NCBI GenBank assembly: GCA_026985975.1
Contig: JALSPL010000141.1
Coordinates: 1-15,203, forward strand
Reading direction: 5' to 3'
DNA length: 15,203 bases
From: Anaerolineae bacterium
GTDB lineage: Bacteria; Chloroflexota; Anaerolineae; J102
Shown here: positions 6,926 through 13,332 of the stretch, one piece after another
How positions within the stretch are numbered: position 1 is the stretch's first letter
How the letters are laid out: each line of letters begins with the position of its first letter
Position numbers and translations under genes: made by a program
The notes under the pieces: model-generated
Seen by the model: the letters and a program-made list of their open reading frames with translations, nothing else
The model's database searches: none
What the model was told of the DNA's origin: nothing

Positions 6926-6936
6926 TATCATGGGAT
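6926..6936 (+). repeat. Target-site duplication, right copy
   Basis: Second copy of TATCATGGGAT, starting at the base after the CCCTG terminus of the MITE-like element. Confidence 0.85.
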
Positions 6937-7048
6937 GCGTTTCAAAATTGGGGCGAAGCCCCAAATCAAACGACTTGCGTCTGCTTCCTGCAGACATTCA
7001 AGGTCTCGCAGACCTTGAATGTCTTTCACGCCCCCAAAATTGAAACTC
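6937..7048. repeat. Nested palindromes: three hairpins inside a larger inverted repeat
   Basis: Three consecutive perfect hairpins are present: TTGGGGC-GAA-GCCCCAA (6948-6964), GTCTGC-TTCCT-GCAGAC (6979-6995), and a 15-bp stem AGACATTCAAGGTCT (6992-7006) with AGACCTTGAATGTCT (7010-7024) around the loop CGC. Outside them, GTTTCAAAATTGGGGCG (6939-6955) is nearly complementary to CGCCCCCAAAATTGAAAC (7029-7046), giving a closing stem in competition with the first hairpin. No T tract follows. This could be a REP- or MITE-like repeat, a structured leader, or a protein-binding cruciform. It sits just upstream of the lipoprotein gene. Confidence 0.8.
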
Positions 7049-7099
7049 ACCCACTTGTATCTCACAATCTCCAACAGAACGCCAATCATAGGAGTGGTC

Positions 7100-7774
7100 A
7101 TGTCAATGTTCCGAAAACCTGCACTTTCTCTGACGCTCTTGATGGCTTTGTTTATGGCTGGGTGCGGTTATGTGTTTCAACTCCCCAGTTCCGACGCGCT
7201 GCGCACGCCGCCAGCCATGACAAACGATCCGGCAGCCATCTTTTGTGAAGAGCATGACGGGCGTCTGGATATGCGACAATATCCAGATCAATCATGGTAT
7301 GGCGTCTGCCTTTTTGCAGATGCAAGCGAATGCGAGATCACTGCTTTTCGGGAGGGGAGATGCCAGCCTGGTCGGCAAAAAATCGCCCACCCCATCCCGC
7401 CAGACACGCTGATCACCCTGGAACGAACAGTCTGCCTCACGCCGTGCCCCGTTTACCGATTGCATATAGCCGCCCGGGGACTCGTGACTTATGAAGGGGT
7501 GGTGAATGTCAGGATAGAGGGTGTGCAGCATGATCAAATTTCGCAAGATGATCTGTGGCGGCTGCTGGAAGCATTTCGGCAGGCCCGCTATTTTTACATG
7601 TTCGATTCATACTCCGGCGGCGCCACCTGCGGCACAAACGTTTACACGTCGCTGACAATCAACGGCAGGACAAAAAAAATCAAGCGTTACACTGGCAGCG
7701 TCTCGCCTCCAGAACTGGTAGAGCTGGAGATGCTCATCGACGAAATCGCCAATTCATCCCAATGGATCGAATGA
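7100..7774 (+). CDS. Lipoprotein with DUF333 and DUF6438 domains
   Basis: A secreted, lipid-anchored protein of 224 residues. I take the ATG at 7100 as start because AGGAG lies five bases before it and a signal peptide with lipobox FMAGC (Cys 22) follows at once; the open frame continues upstream to 7019 but that part is noncoding hairpin sequence. Residues about 43-90 (DPAAIFCEEHDGRL, then YGVCLF and ECEITAFREGRC) match the Cys-rich DUF333 pattern. Residues about 104-222 (ITLERTVCLTPCPVYRLHI, ending in LIDEIANSSQWI) match DUF6438. Neither domain has a proven activity. I know of no system that ties it to selD downstream; the 248-base gap between them holds only repeats, including CAATCTC-type runs. 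Confidence 0.85.
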   Translation: MSMFRKPALSLTLLMALFMAGCGYVFQLPSSDALRTPPAMTNDPAAIFCEEHDGRLDMRQYPDQSWYGVCLFADASECEITAFREGRCQPGRQKIAHPIPPDTLITLERTVCLTPCPVYRLHIAARGLVTYEGVVNVRIEGVQHDQISQDDLWRLLEAFRQARYFYMFDSYSGGATCGTNVYTSLTINGRTKKIKRYTGSVSPPELVELEMLIDEIANSSQWIE

Positions 7775-7893
7775 TCCGTTATTCTTGCCCCGCCCGCCCA
7801 AAATCTGCTATCATTCCCTCCCCAATCTCTCAATCTCCTAACCTGGCCGAGCCAGAGCCAAAAAGGAACATAGAGTTTCACAGAGATTGCCCG

Positions 7894-7957
7894 AGAACCA
7901 CAGAGAAATCTCTAAAAAATCCTCTGGGAAGCTCTTGATTTTCCTCTGTGGTTCTCT
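7894..7957. repeat. Inverted repeat upstream of selD
   Basis: AGAACCACAGAGAAATC (7894-7910) pairs, with small bulges, with GATTTTCCTCTGTGGTTCT (7937-7955). The unit CACAGAG also occurs before and after the arms. Short CAATCTC repeats lie on either side (7823-7843 and 7994-8018). It is not followed by a T tract on the plus strand. The selD start is about 65 bases downstream. Confidence 0.7.
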
Positions 7958-8022
7958 GTGCAACTTTTTGTTCCGCTTACAAAAATTTCACAGTCAATCT
8001 CCCAATCCCTCAATCTCCCTCC

Positions 8023-9075
8023 ATGACCGACATCGAAAAGATCAGGCTGACCAGCCTGGCCACCTGCGCCGGGTGAGCCAGTAAGCTGGCCGCCGAGGCC
8101 CTGACGCAGGTTCTGCGTCCAATTCAGGAAATATACGCCGGGGAAAGCTATGATGGCCTGTTGGTGGGCCTGGATATCGCGGATGACGCCGCCATCTACC
8201 AGGTCGCCGAAGATATGGCCATCGTCATCACCCTGGACTTTTTCACCCCTATCGTGGATGATCCCTTCGCTTATGGCGCCATTGCCGCGGCCAACAGCCT
8301 CAGCGACATCTACGCTATGGGGGCGCGGCCGCTGCTGGCCCTGAATGTGGCGGCGCTGCCCAAGAAGCTGCCCATCGAAATCGGAGCGGAGATTATCCGC
8401 GGCGGCGCGGCCAAGGCCCGCGAAGCGGGCGTCCCCATCGCCGGCGGGCACACCATCCAGGATGAGGAGCCCAAGTATGGGCTGGTGGCCATCGGCGCGG
8501 TGCATCCCCGGCGCATCATCCGCAAGAGCGGGGCCCGGCCCGGCGACGCGCTGCTGCTGAGCAAGCGTCTGGGCGCGGGGGTCATCACCACGGGCCTGAT
8601 GCGGGATACGGCCACGTCCCGGGAAATCGCCACCGTGACCACGGGCATGCTGCAATTGAATCAGGCTGCCAGCGAACTGGCCCGGGCCCACAACGTCCAC
8701 GCCATGACCGATATCACAGGCTTCGGGCTGCTGGGGCATGGCTGGGAGCTGGCTGAACAATCGGGCGTGGGCCTGGAGATCGATTATCGGGCGTTGCCCT
8801 GGTATGATGGGGCCAAACGTCTGGGCGCTGATTGGACCTATCCCGGCGGGGCATTCGATAACAAACTCTATTTTGGCCCCCACGTCAGTTTCGCCCCGGG
8901 CATGGAAGAATGGGAGCAGATGCTGTGCTTCGGGCCCGAGACTTCGGGCGGGCTGCTGATGGCGCTGGATGCGACCGATGCCGAGCGGGCGCTGCAAGCC
9001 GCACGCAAGCAAAACCTCAATCTATGGCCTGTTGGTCGCGTGGTTGCGGGCGAAGGCATTCAGGTGATAGCATAG
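8023..9075 (+). CDS. selD: Selenide, water dikinase, selenocysteine-containing (in-frame TGA at codon 18)
   Basis: SelD makes selenophosphate from selenide and ATP, the selenium donor for selenocysteine and seleno-tRNA. The reading frame from ATG 8023 is 350 residues if TGA at 8074-8076 is read as selenocysteine (U18). The N-terminus IRLTSLATCAG-U-ASK lines up with the family's LT...GCGCK, where U18 falls on the catalytic Cys/Sec and Lys 21 on the catalytic Lys. Downstream motifs are intact: IADDAAIY near 52-59, DFFTPIVDDPF, AAANSLSDIYAMGARP, GGHTIQDEEPKYGL, MTDITGFGLLGHG and CFGPETSGGLL. The frame upstream of the TGA continues the same family alignment, so a pseudogene is unlikely. No Shine-Dalgarno site precedes the ATG. 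A caller treating TGA as stop would start at about 8161 and lose the active site. A small lipoprotein gene follows after 27 bases. Confidence 0.93.
8074..8119 (+). promoter_or_regulatory. Predicted bacterial SECIS element following the selD TGA
   Basis: GACGCA (8103-8108) and TGCGTC (8114-8119) form a perfect 6-bp stem with the loop GGTTC. The loop begins with G and starts 32 bases after the TGA; known bacterial SECIS elements have a G in the first loop positions and lie about 16-37 bases after UGA. A weaker lower stem CCT/AGG may add to it. A second small hairpin, GCCAG/CTGGC, starts directly after the TGA (8077-8090). The element would recruit SelB with Sec-tRNA. Confidence 0.65.
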
Positions 9076-9102
9076 AGACATTCAGTTCAGCCTGGAGGAA
9101 CC

Positions 9103-9351
9103 ATGCAAAAAACATTCACCATCCTGATTCTTGCCCTGCTCCTTGTGCTAGCACTGGCGTCATGCAGCAAAAAAGATAAACAGAGCGTCCCTACTCTGGC
9201 TCCGCCCGCGCCCACGACGTTCAAGCAATCATTGCCATTGCAGGGCGGTCGGGAGACGACGCCTGAGCCGGGCCCGGCCAACCCCACCGAAAGTCCGTTA
9301 CCCACCCCGGTCAGCCCTTTGCCCACGCCCACGCCATCCCCCACCAGTTAA
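9103..9351 (+). CDS. Small Pro/Thr-rich lipoprotein
   Basis: Unrecognised 82-residue protein. A strong ribosome site GGAGG lies five bases before ATG 9103. The signal peptide has a long hydrophobic core (ILILALLLVLALAS) and a lipobox ending in Cys 21, followed by a charged KKDK. The rest is low-complexity, Pro/Thr/Ser-rich (PTPVSPLPTPTPSPTS at the end), so it looks like a surface anchor or linker without a folded domain. It follows selD after 27 bases and may be cotranscribed, but nothing in it suggests a role in selenium use. A two-way terminator follows. Confidence 0.75.
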   Translation: MQKTFTILILALLLVLALASCSKKDKQSVPTLAPPAPTTFKQSLPLQGGRETTPEPGPANPTESPLPTPVSPLPTPTPSPTS

Positions 9352-9357
9352 CCATGC

Positions 9358-9393
9358 AAAAACGCCCGCCGGATTTCCGACGGGCGTTGCTTT
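9358..9393. terminator. Bidirectional intrinsic terminator
   Basis: ACGCCCGCCGG (9362-9372) and CCGACGGGCGT (9377-9387) form a GC-rich stem with one mismatch and the loop ATTT. TGCTTTTT follows on the plus strand and an A run (9358-9362) precedes it, giving a T run on the minus strand. It closes the selD/lipoprotein unit and the convergent Sco1 gene. Confidence 0.88.
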
Positions 9394-9394
9394 T

Positions 9395-10000
9395 TCAGCG
9401 CATCAGGTGTTTCATATCCTCCGCCATCTCTTCGGCGGTGACGCCATAAGGCCAGATCAGTCGCACCCGGCCTTGCGGGTCCAAGATCGTGACGCTGGCG
9501 GTGTGATCCATCAGGTAGCCGCTGGCTCCCTCCACCTCTTTCTTTTTGTAATAGATGCCAAAAGGCGTGGCCGCGTCAGCAACTTCTTCGGGCGTGCCCA
9601 CCAGGCCGATGAAATCGGGATGAAAATAGGTGACGTATTCCTTCATGCGTTCGGGCGTATCACGTTCCGGATCCACCGAGATCATAAAAACTTGTACATT
9701 TTTGGCTTTTTTCCCCAATAGCGGCATCATGCGGCCCAATTGCATCATAGTGGTGGGACACACATCAGGGCAAAATGTGTAGCCATAATAGAGGATGACC
9801 CACTTTCCTTCATAATCGGAAAGGTGCATCCGTTGGCCATCATGGGTGATCAGCGTGAAATCGCCCGGGGGATCGGTGGACTGAATGGTGCGACCATGAT
9901 AGGAATAGGGGCGCAGCTTGACGCCCAGGAAATAAGCGCCAGCAAATAAAACGATGGCGATAATGACGATGGTGACAAGTGTTTTCTTCGTGATTTTCAT
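9395..10000 (-). CDS. Sco1/SenC family protein
   Basis: Membrane-anchored thioredoxin-fold protein of the Sco family, which delivers copper to the CuA site of cytochrome c oxidase or acts as a thiol reductase for it. I take the ATG at 10000 because AGGAG sits eight bases before it and the N-terminus is then a clean single membrane anchor (TLVTIVIIAIVLFAGAYFLG, residues 7-26); the open frame extends 31 codons upstream without support. The copper ligands are all present: C77 and C81 in TFCPDVCP and the distal His 166 in MDHTAS. ISVDPERDTPERMKEY is also typical. Length 201 residues is normal. It is the last gene of the minus-strand group. The 245 bases upstream hold no gene, only a short TTGCG-type repeat near 10197-10225. 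Confidence 0.93.
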   Translation of the reverse strand: MKITKKTLVTIVIIAIVLFAGAYFLGVKLRPYSYHGRTIQSTDPPGDFTLITHDGQRMHLSDYEGKWVILYYGYTFCPDVCPTTMMQLGRMMPLLGKKAKNVQVFMISVDPERDTPERMKEYVTYFHPDFIGLVGTPEEVADAATPFGIYYKKKEVEGASGYLMDHTASVTILDPQGRVRLIWPYGVTAEEMAEDMKHLMR

Positions 10001-10245
10001 GAATGTTTCTCCTGTCCGGGACTGAGGAAGAGACAGATTAGACGCAATGCCGCCAGACCTTTTATGGGCAAGCTCAAGCAAAGGATAGATCAATGGCTTC
10101 CCTGAAAAAAGGTCGGAATCAGCAACGGCAGTCGAGGAAACAGCGAAAATGATGGGGTTTCAGCCATAATTTCTTGGCGAAGCCTTGATATTCCCCTTTG
10201 CGTCCTTGCGACTTTGCGTGAGACAAAGCTTTTTCAGGCGATCCA

Positions 10246-11016
10246 TCAATCGGCATAACAGCAAAAGAGATGGGCGGCCTCGTAACCAATGCTGTTGGCT
10301 CCCTTGCTAAAGGTGGCTTCCTTGGCGACGACGTTGAAATGGCTCAGAATCCGATCGGAGTCAGTCGGATAGACGCGATCATTGTAAATGCCTCGCACAA
10401 TCCCCCAACCGTCCACCAGGATCAGCGTGGGGATGAATTCGAAGTCGCCGGGGCCGCGTTCATTGTAATAGACCTGGAAGCCTGTGCCGATGACCCGTTT
10501 GGTTTGGGCGGGATCGTCGCTGGTGAAGAAATTCCAGTTGCTGGTGTCCGCCCCCAGCGCTTCGGCATGGGCTTTCAGCACCTCGGGCGTATCATATTCG
10601 GGATCAAAGGTAATCGTCACAAATTCGACGGGAATGTCATACACCTCCGTTTCATCCAGCCGATCCTGCACATCCTTCATTAGATCATCGAGTTGTTCGC
10701 AGTCAGGCGGTTGGCAGCGGGTATAGGTGAAATTATAAAGCGTCAATTTGCCTCGAAAATACTCGCTATTCAGCGTCTCCCCATCCTGATTGGTGAAAAT
10801 AAAGCCAGGGGAAAGACGTTCGCGCGGCAGCACCTGGATGGGCTGGAATATAATGAATGCTGCTGTCGCCAAAAGCAGCAACCCCAGCGCTGCATAAACG
10901 ACATACAGCAACCTGAGCCCGCCGAAGCTGGGCAGAAGCTGACGCTCCTCGATTTCTTCGATGTCGGGCGTTTCCTTTTTCAGGGGCGTTGGGGAGACGT
11001 TTTCGGCGTCGATCAT
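10246..11016 (-). CDS. Sco-like thioredoxin-fold membrane protein, atypical active site
   Basis: 256-residue protein with a cytoplasmic N-terminal tail, one membrane segment (about 36-58, LLYVVYAALGLLLLATAAFI) and a Sco/thioredoxin-like outer domain. Support for the fold is the order of segments: FTYTRC near 96-101, FVTITFDPEYDTPEVLKAH near 132-150 (the usual VDP..DTPE region) and FIPTLILVDGWGIVRG near 194-209. The Cys pair is spaced CX4C (C101, C106; sequence CQPPDC) in place of CX3C, and the usual distal His is replaced within FEFIPT. The tail ends in EAAHLFCCYAD, with a His and two Cys that could bind metal or a thiol. Copper delivery is therefore doubtful; a thiol or heme-related role is possible. 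GAGG precedes the ATG. It lies between EpsI and Sco1 on the same strand. Confidence 0.85.
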   Translation of the reverse strand: MIDAENVSPTPLKKETPDIEEIEERQLLPSFGGLRLLYVVYAALGLLLLATAAFIIFQPIQVLPRERLSPGFIFTNQDGETLNSEYFRGKLTLYNFTYTRCQPPDCEQLDDLMKDVQDRLDETEVYDIPVEFVTITFDPEYDTPEVLKAHAEALGADTSNWNFFTSDDPAQTKRVIGTGFQVYYNERGPGDFEFIPTLILVDGWGIVRGIYNDRVYPTDSDRILSHFNVVAKEATFSKGANSIGYEAAHLFCCYAD

Positions 11017-11073
11017 GGGATTATCCTCGACCGATGGCGCTTCTGTCGGTCACAGGAGACTTGACGAGATAAT

Positions 11074-11103
11074 ATGATACACTAGTTGACAAAAATGTTA
11101 CAA
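11074..11103 (-). promoter_or_regulatory. Possible promoter of the Sco-like gene
   Basis: On the minus strand TTGTAA (11098-11103) and TATCAT (11074-11079) are 18 bases apart, about 58 bases before the ATG, in an A/T-rich gap. Both boxes are imperfect matches to the sigma-70 consensus. Confidence 0.35.
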
Positions 11104-11106
11104 ATA

Positions 11107-11775
11107 TCATCTTGCGTCGATGAAAAACAGTTGGACAAATTCTTTTTGCAGGGCTAATGTTTCCGCCTCCGATGCGCCCAGCGGGGCTGTCACCTTGAAA
11201 AGCGTCACGCCCTTGCTCTGGTCGCGCAGATAATCAGAGAAGAGAAAGAAGTAGAGGACGCTGTGACGCCACGCATCTTTTTCGGCATTCACTTTCATGG
11301 CGTAAACCGCCCCCTTTTGCAGAGGAATTTCCTCGGATGCAACGTCGGTGCGCCAGCCAGCGGCGTTGTAACAGATTTGGGGCGGATGAAAGGATTTGGC
11401 CTGGCGGCTGCCGATGATGCTCAGCCAGATGATCTTGCCATCGGCCCGGCGATAGCGGCGATAAACGTACTCTTCGGGCTCCAGCAAGATCTGAACCTCG
11501 ATATTATCCTGCGGCATATTCTCGCCCGTCCACTGGCCTATCTGCAAGGGGACGTCATGGAGCTGGGGGCCCAGGCTGAAGTCGTAACGGGCCCGCACCA
11601 CCCGCTCCCGCCGGGTCTTGCGCCAGCGGTCGATGTCCGTGACAAAGGTGTAGCCGGCCTCTTTGCCCAGGGCGAGGCTCTGAAGAAAATCGCGACCATA
11701 AAATCCGGCCATGATCAGGATGGCCGCGGCCAGCACGGCGATGATGATCAGAGATCGCTTCGTATCTTGCTGCAT
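11107..11775 (-). CDS. EpsI family protein, DUF3485 (exosortase partner)
   Basis: EpsI-domain proteins occur with exosortases, either fused to their C-terminus or as a separate gene next to them, and are linked to exopolysaccharide export or protein sorting; the exact activity is unknown. Start at ATG 11775 gives 222 residues: one N-terminal membrane anchor (about 8-26, SLIIIAVLAAAILIMAG) and an outer domain. Typical DUF3485 elements are PLQIGQWTGE, then YRRADGKIIWLSIIGSR, and the hallmark HPPQICYNAAGW with its conserved Cys. The start lies 28 bases inside the exosortase gene, so the two are translationally coupled. The open frame continues upstream of 11775 only in the shadow of the exosortase gene. 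Confidence 0.88.
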   Translation of the reverse strand: MQQDTKRSLIIIAVLAAAILIMAGFYGRDFLQSLALGKEAGYTFVTDIDRWRKTRRERVVRARYDFSLGPQLHDVPLQIGQWTGENMPQDNIEVQILLEPEEYVYRRYRRADGKIIWLSIIGSRQAKSFHPPQICYNAAGWRTDVASEEIPLQKGAVYAMKVNAEKDAWRHSVLYFFLFSDYLRDQSKGVTLFKVTAPLGASEAETLALQKEFVQLFFIDAR

Positions 11776-12578
11776 CCGAGTATCTGGGCCAGAAAAATGA
11801 GAAGAGCGAAGGAGACGCCAAAAAAGACGAAACCGGAATAATCGTGATAATAAGTGAATCCTGCATCCGCGCCCCAGCGGTTGGCCACCCAAAGCAAAGA
11901 GCTGACTCGCATGATATTGCCCAGGACGGCGATGGGAATGACGGCCAAAAAGAGCAGCGCCTTGCGTAGCAAGCTTCCCTGTACGACGTAGGCGAAGACC
12001 GCGGCCAGGGCGAACAATGTGATGATGGAGCGCACGCCCGAGCACTGGGCGCCCACCACAAGATGAGCGTTGGGCAAACTTACGGCCGCGCCCTGCACCG
12101 TCACATTCAGGCCTGCCGCCTGCATGATGCGGGTGGCGATCCGCCCCGTGAGCAGGCTCAGGGGCAGGCTGCTGGCTTCCACAAAGGGGAAGGGGATCAT
12201 AAAGACGAGGAAGGCCAGGGGAAATGCCATCTTCTTCAGGCCTGGCCACCCCCAATAAGTCCAAACAGCGCCCGCCAGCAGCGCGATCATGCCCAGAGCG
12301 GCGATGTGAAAAGCCCGCTGATAGAGGGCAATGAGATAGATGAGGACGCCCAGAGCGATGAGCAGCAGGCCGCGGTTATCGGGCCTGCGCGTCAGCCGCG
12401 GCAGAATGCGCCAGGCAAAAAAGCCCGACACCAGGGGCACCAGCAGGCCGTGGCTATAATAATCATTGCTCCACCACTCGCCCGCCAGCCAACGCCCCAC
12501 CGGCGCCAGCAGCATCGCGGCCAGCAATGCCATGAGCCCAATAAGCAACCAGTTGGGGCGAGAGGGGGCGTGTTCCAT
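11748..12578 (-). CDS. Exosortase (transpeptidase-like, exosortase/archaeosortase family)
   Basis: Multi-pass membrane protein of 276 residues, with about eight hydrophobic segments. Exosortases cut and sort proteins that end in a PEP-CTERM type signal. The proposed active-site residues are all present: Cys 179 in GAQCSGVRS, Arg 224 in GNIMRVSSLLW and His 245 in YYHDYSGF. The N-terminal NDYYSHG motif (38-44) is also typical. I use ATG 12578, since the extra 20 upstream codons start at a TTG and run into the terminator of the deformylase gene. No good ribosome site is seen. The exosortase subtype and its sorted substrates are not visible in this window; no PEP-CTERM protein was found here. Confidence 0.92.
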   Translation of the reverse strand: MEHAPSRPNWLLIGLMALLAAMLLAPVGRWLAGEWWSNDYYSHGLLVPLVSGFFAWRILPRLTRRPDNRGLLLIALGVLIYLIALYQRAFHIAALGMIALLAGAVWTYWGWPGLKKMAFPLAFLVFMIPFPFVEASSLPLSLLTGRIATRIMQAAGLNVTVQGAAVSLPNAHLVVGAQCSGVRSIITLFALAAVFAYVVQGSLLRKALLFLAVIPIAVLGNIMRVSSLLWVANRWGADAGFTYYHDYSGFVFFGVSFALLIFLAQILGCSKIRSDL

Positions 12579-12594
12579 GACTGTTTGAGGGGAT

Positions 12595-12618
12595 AAAAAA
12601 TCTGGCGCAGGACGCCAG
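12595..12618 (-). terminator. Intrinsic terminator after peptide deformylase gene
   Basis: On the minus strand CTGGCG-TCCTG-CGCCAG (12602-12618) forms a perfect 6-bp stem followed by ATTTTTT. It lies about 33 bases after the deformylase stop and just before the exosortase gene, so the two are probably separate transcripts. Confidence 0.8.
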
Positions 12619-12650
12619 GGATGGAAAAGGAGCAACAACCGATAAACGGT

Positions 12651-13202
12651 TTAGCCAACCAGAGCCGCGGCAGGCTCTTCACGCCACTCATCGGTCTCCG
12701 GATCATGTATGATGCGGCGCAGTTTTTCCGGATCTTGAATATGGTCGATGAAAAGAACGCCGTTGAGATGATCGATCTCGTGCTGAAAAACGCGAGCCAG
12801 AAAATCATAGGCTTTGATGCGGATATCCTTGCCTTGGACGGTTTGTCCCTTGACGGTGACTATGGGATAGCGCATCACCTCGCCGATGTAACCGGGGATG
12901 GAAAGACAGCCTTCATCCCCCGGCTCTTTTTCGCCTTTGGCCCGCACGATCTCCGGATTGACCACGACGAACAGTTGGCCCGCCTGCGGGTCGTCCTCGA
13001 AACCCTCTTCGGGCATCTCCACCACGATGAGGCGCTCGTTGACGCCCACCTGGGGCGCTGCCAGCCCTACGCCGTCGGCCTGGCGCATCGTCTCAACCAT
13101 GTCCTCGGCGAACTTCTTCAATTTTTTGTCAAAACGGCGGATAGGACGACTCCTTTTGCGCAGCCGTTCATCGCCGATGGTGATGATTTCAAGTAATGCC
13201 AT
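12651..13202 (-). CDS. def: Peptide deformylase
   Basis: Removes the formyl group from the N-terminal Met of new proteins; a cytoplasmic metalloenzyme. All three motifs are intact: GVGLAAPQVG (44-53), EGCLS (97-101, metal-ligand Cys 99) and QHEIDHLNG (140-148, metal-ligand His 141 and His 145 with catalytic Glu 142). The length of 183 residues is normal. An extended -10 promoter and a terminator frame it, so it looks like a single-gene unit. It is divergent from the DUF2085 gene, with 130 bases between them. Confidence 0.97.
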   Translation of the reverse strand: MALLEIITIGDERLRKRSRPIRRFDKKLKKFAEDMVETMRQADGVGLAAPQVGVNERLIVVEMPEEGFEDDPQAGQLFVVVNPEIVRAKGEKEPGDEGCLSIPGYIGEVMRYPIVTVKGQTVQGKDIRIKAYDFLARVFQHEIDHLNGVLFIDHIQDPEKLRRIIHDPETDEWREEPAAALVG

Positions 13203-13244
13203 ACTTTTCTCTTGCAGAATGTTGAATGGAAGGTTGCTTCAAAA

Positions 13245-13253
13245 ATTATAACA
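13245..13253 (-). promoter_or_regulatory. Extended -10 promoter of def
   Basis: On the minus strand this reads TGTTATAAT, an extended -10 element, about 42 bases before the def ATG. A TTGACA lies only 8 bases upstream, too close to serve as its -35 box. Confidence 0.55.
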
Positions 13254-13332
13254 AGCTTTGTCAAATAGGGATAACTTGCCTCTCTGAAGTTTGGTTGGGG
13301 GGATTCCTAATAATAGTGGTATCCTATCAAAC

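Larger units (their letters stand above)
6651..7099. other. Noncoding stretch holding a MITE-like element and nested hairpins
   Basis: Between the divergent nuclease-like gene and the lipoprotein gene there are 449 bases without a credible gene. They contain a possible minus-strand -10 site near 6712, a MITE-like insertion with its flanking duplication (6751-6936), and a run of nested hairpins (6937-7048). The last 50 bases lead to the ribosome site of the lipoprotein gene. Confidence 0.8.

Noticed and set aside
7019..7099. Upstream start for the DUF333/DUF6438 lipoprotein
   Set aside because: The extra 27 residues lie in hairpin DNA and would bury the signal peptide; the start at 7100 has AGGAG at the proper distance.
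8023..8160. selD as a pseudogene broken by a stop, or as a short gene starting near 8161
   Set aside because: The TGA sits precisely at the catalytic Cys/Sec position, the frame on both sides matches SelD, and a SECIS-like hairpin follows.
10001..10093. N-terminal extension of the Sco1 protein
   Set aside because: The ATG at 10000 has a good ribosome site and is directly followed by a membrane anchor; the extension is polar and unlike the family.
11776..12264. N-terminal extension of the EpsI protein
   Set aside because: This part is a shadow of the exosortase gene in another frame.
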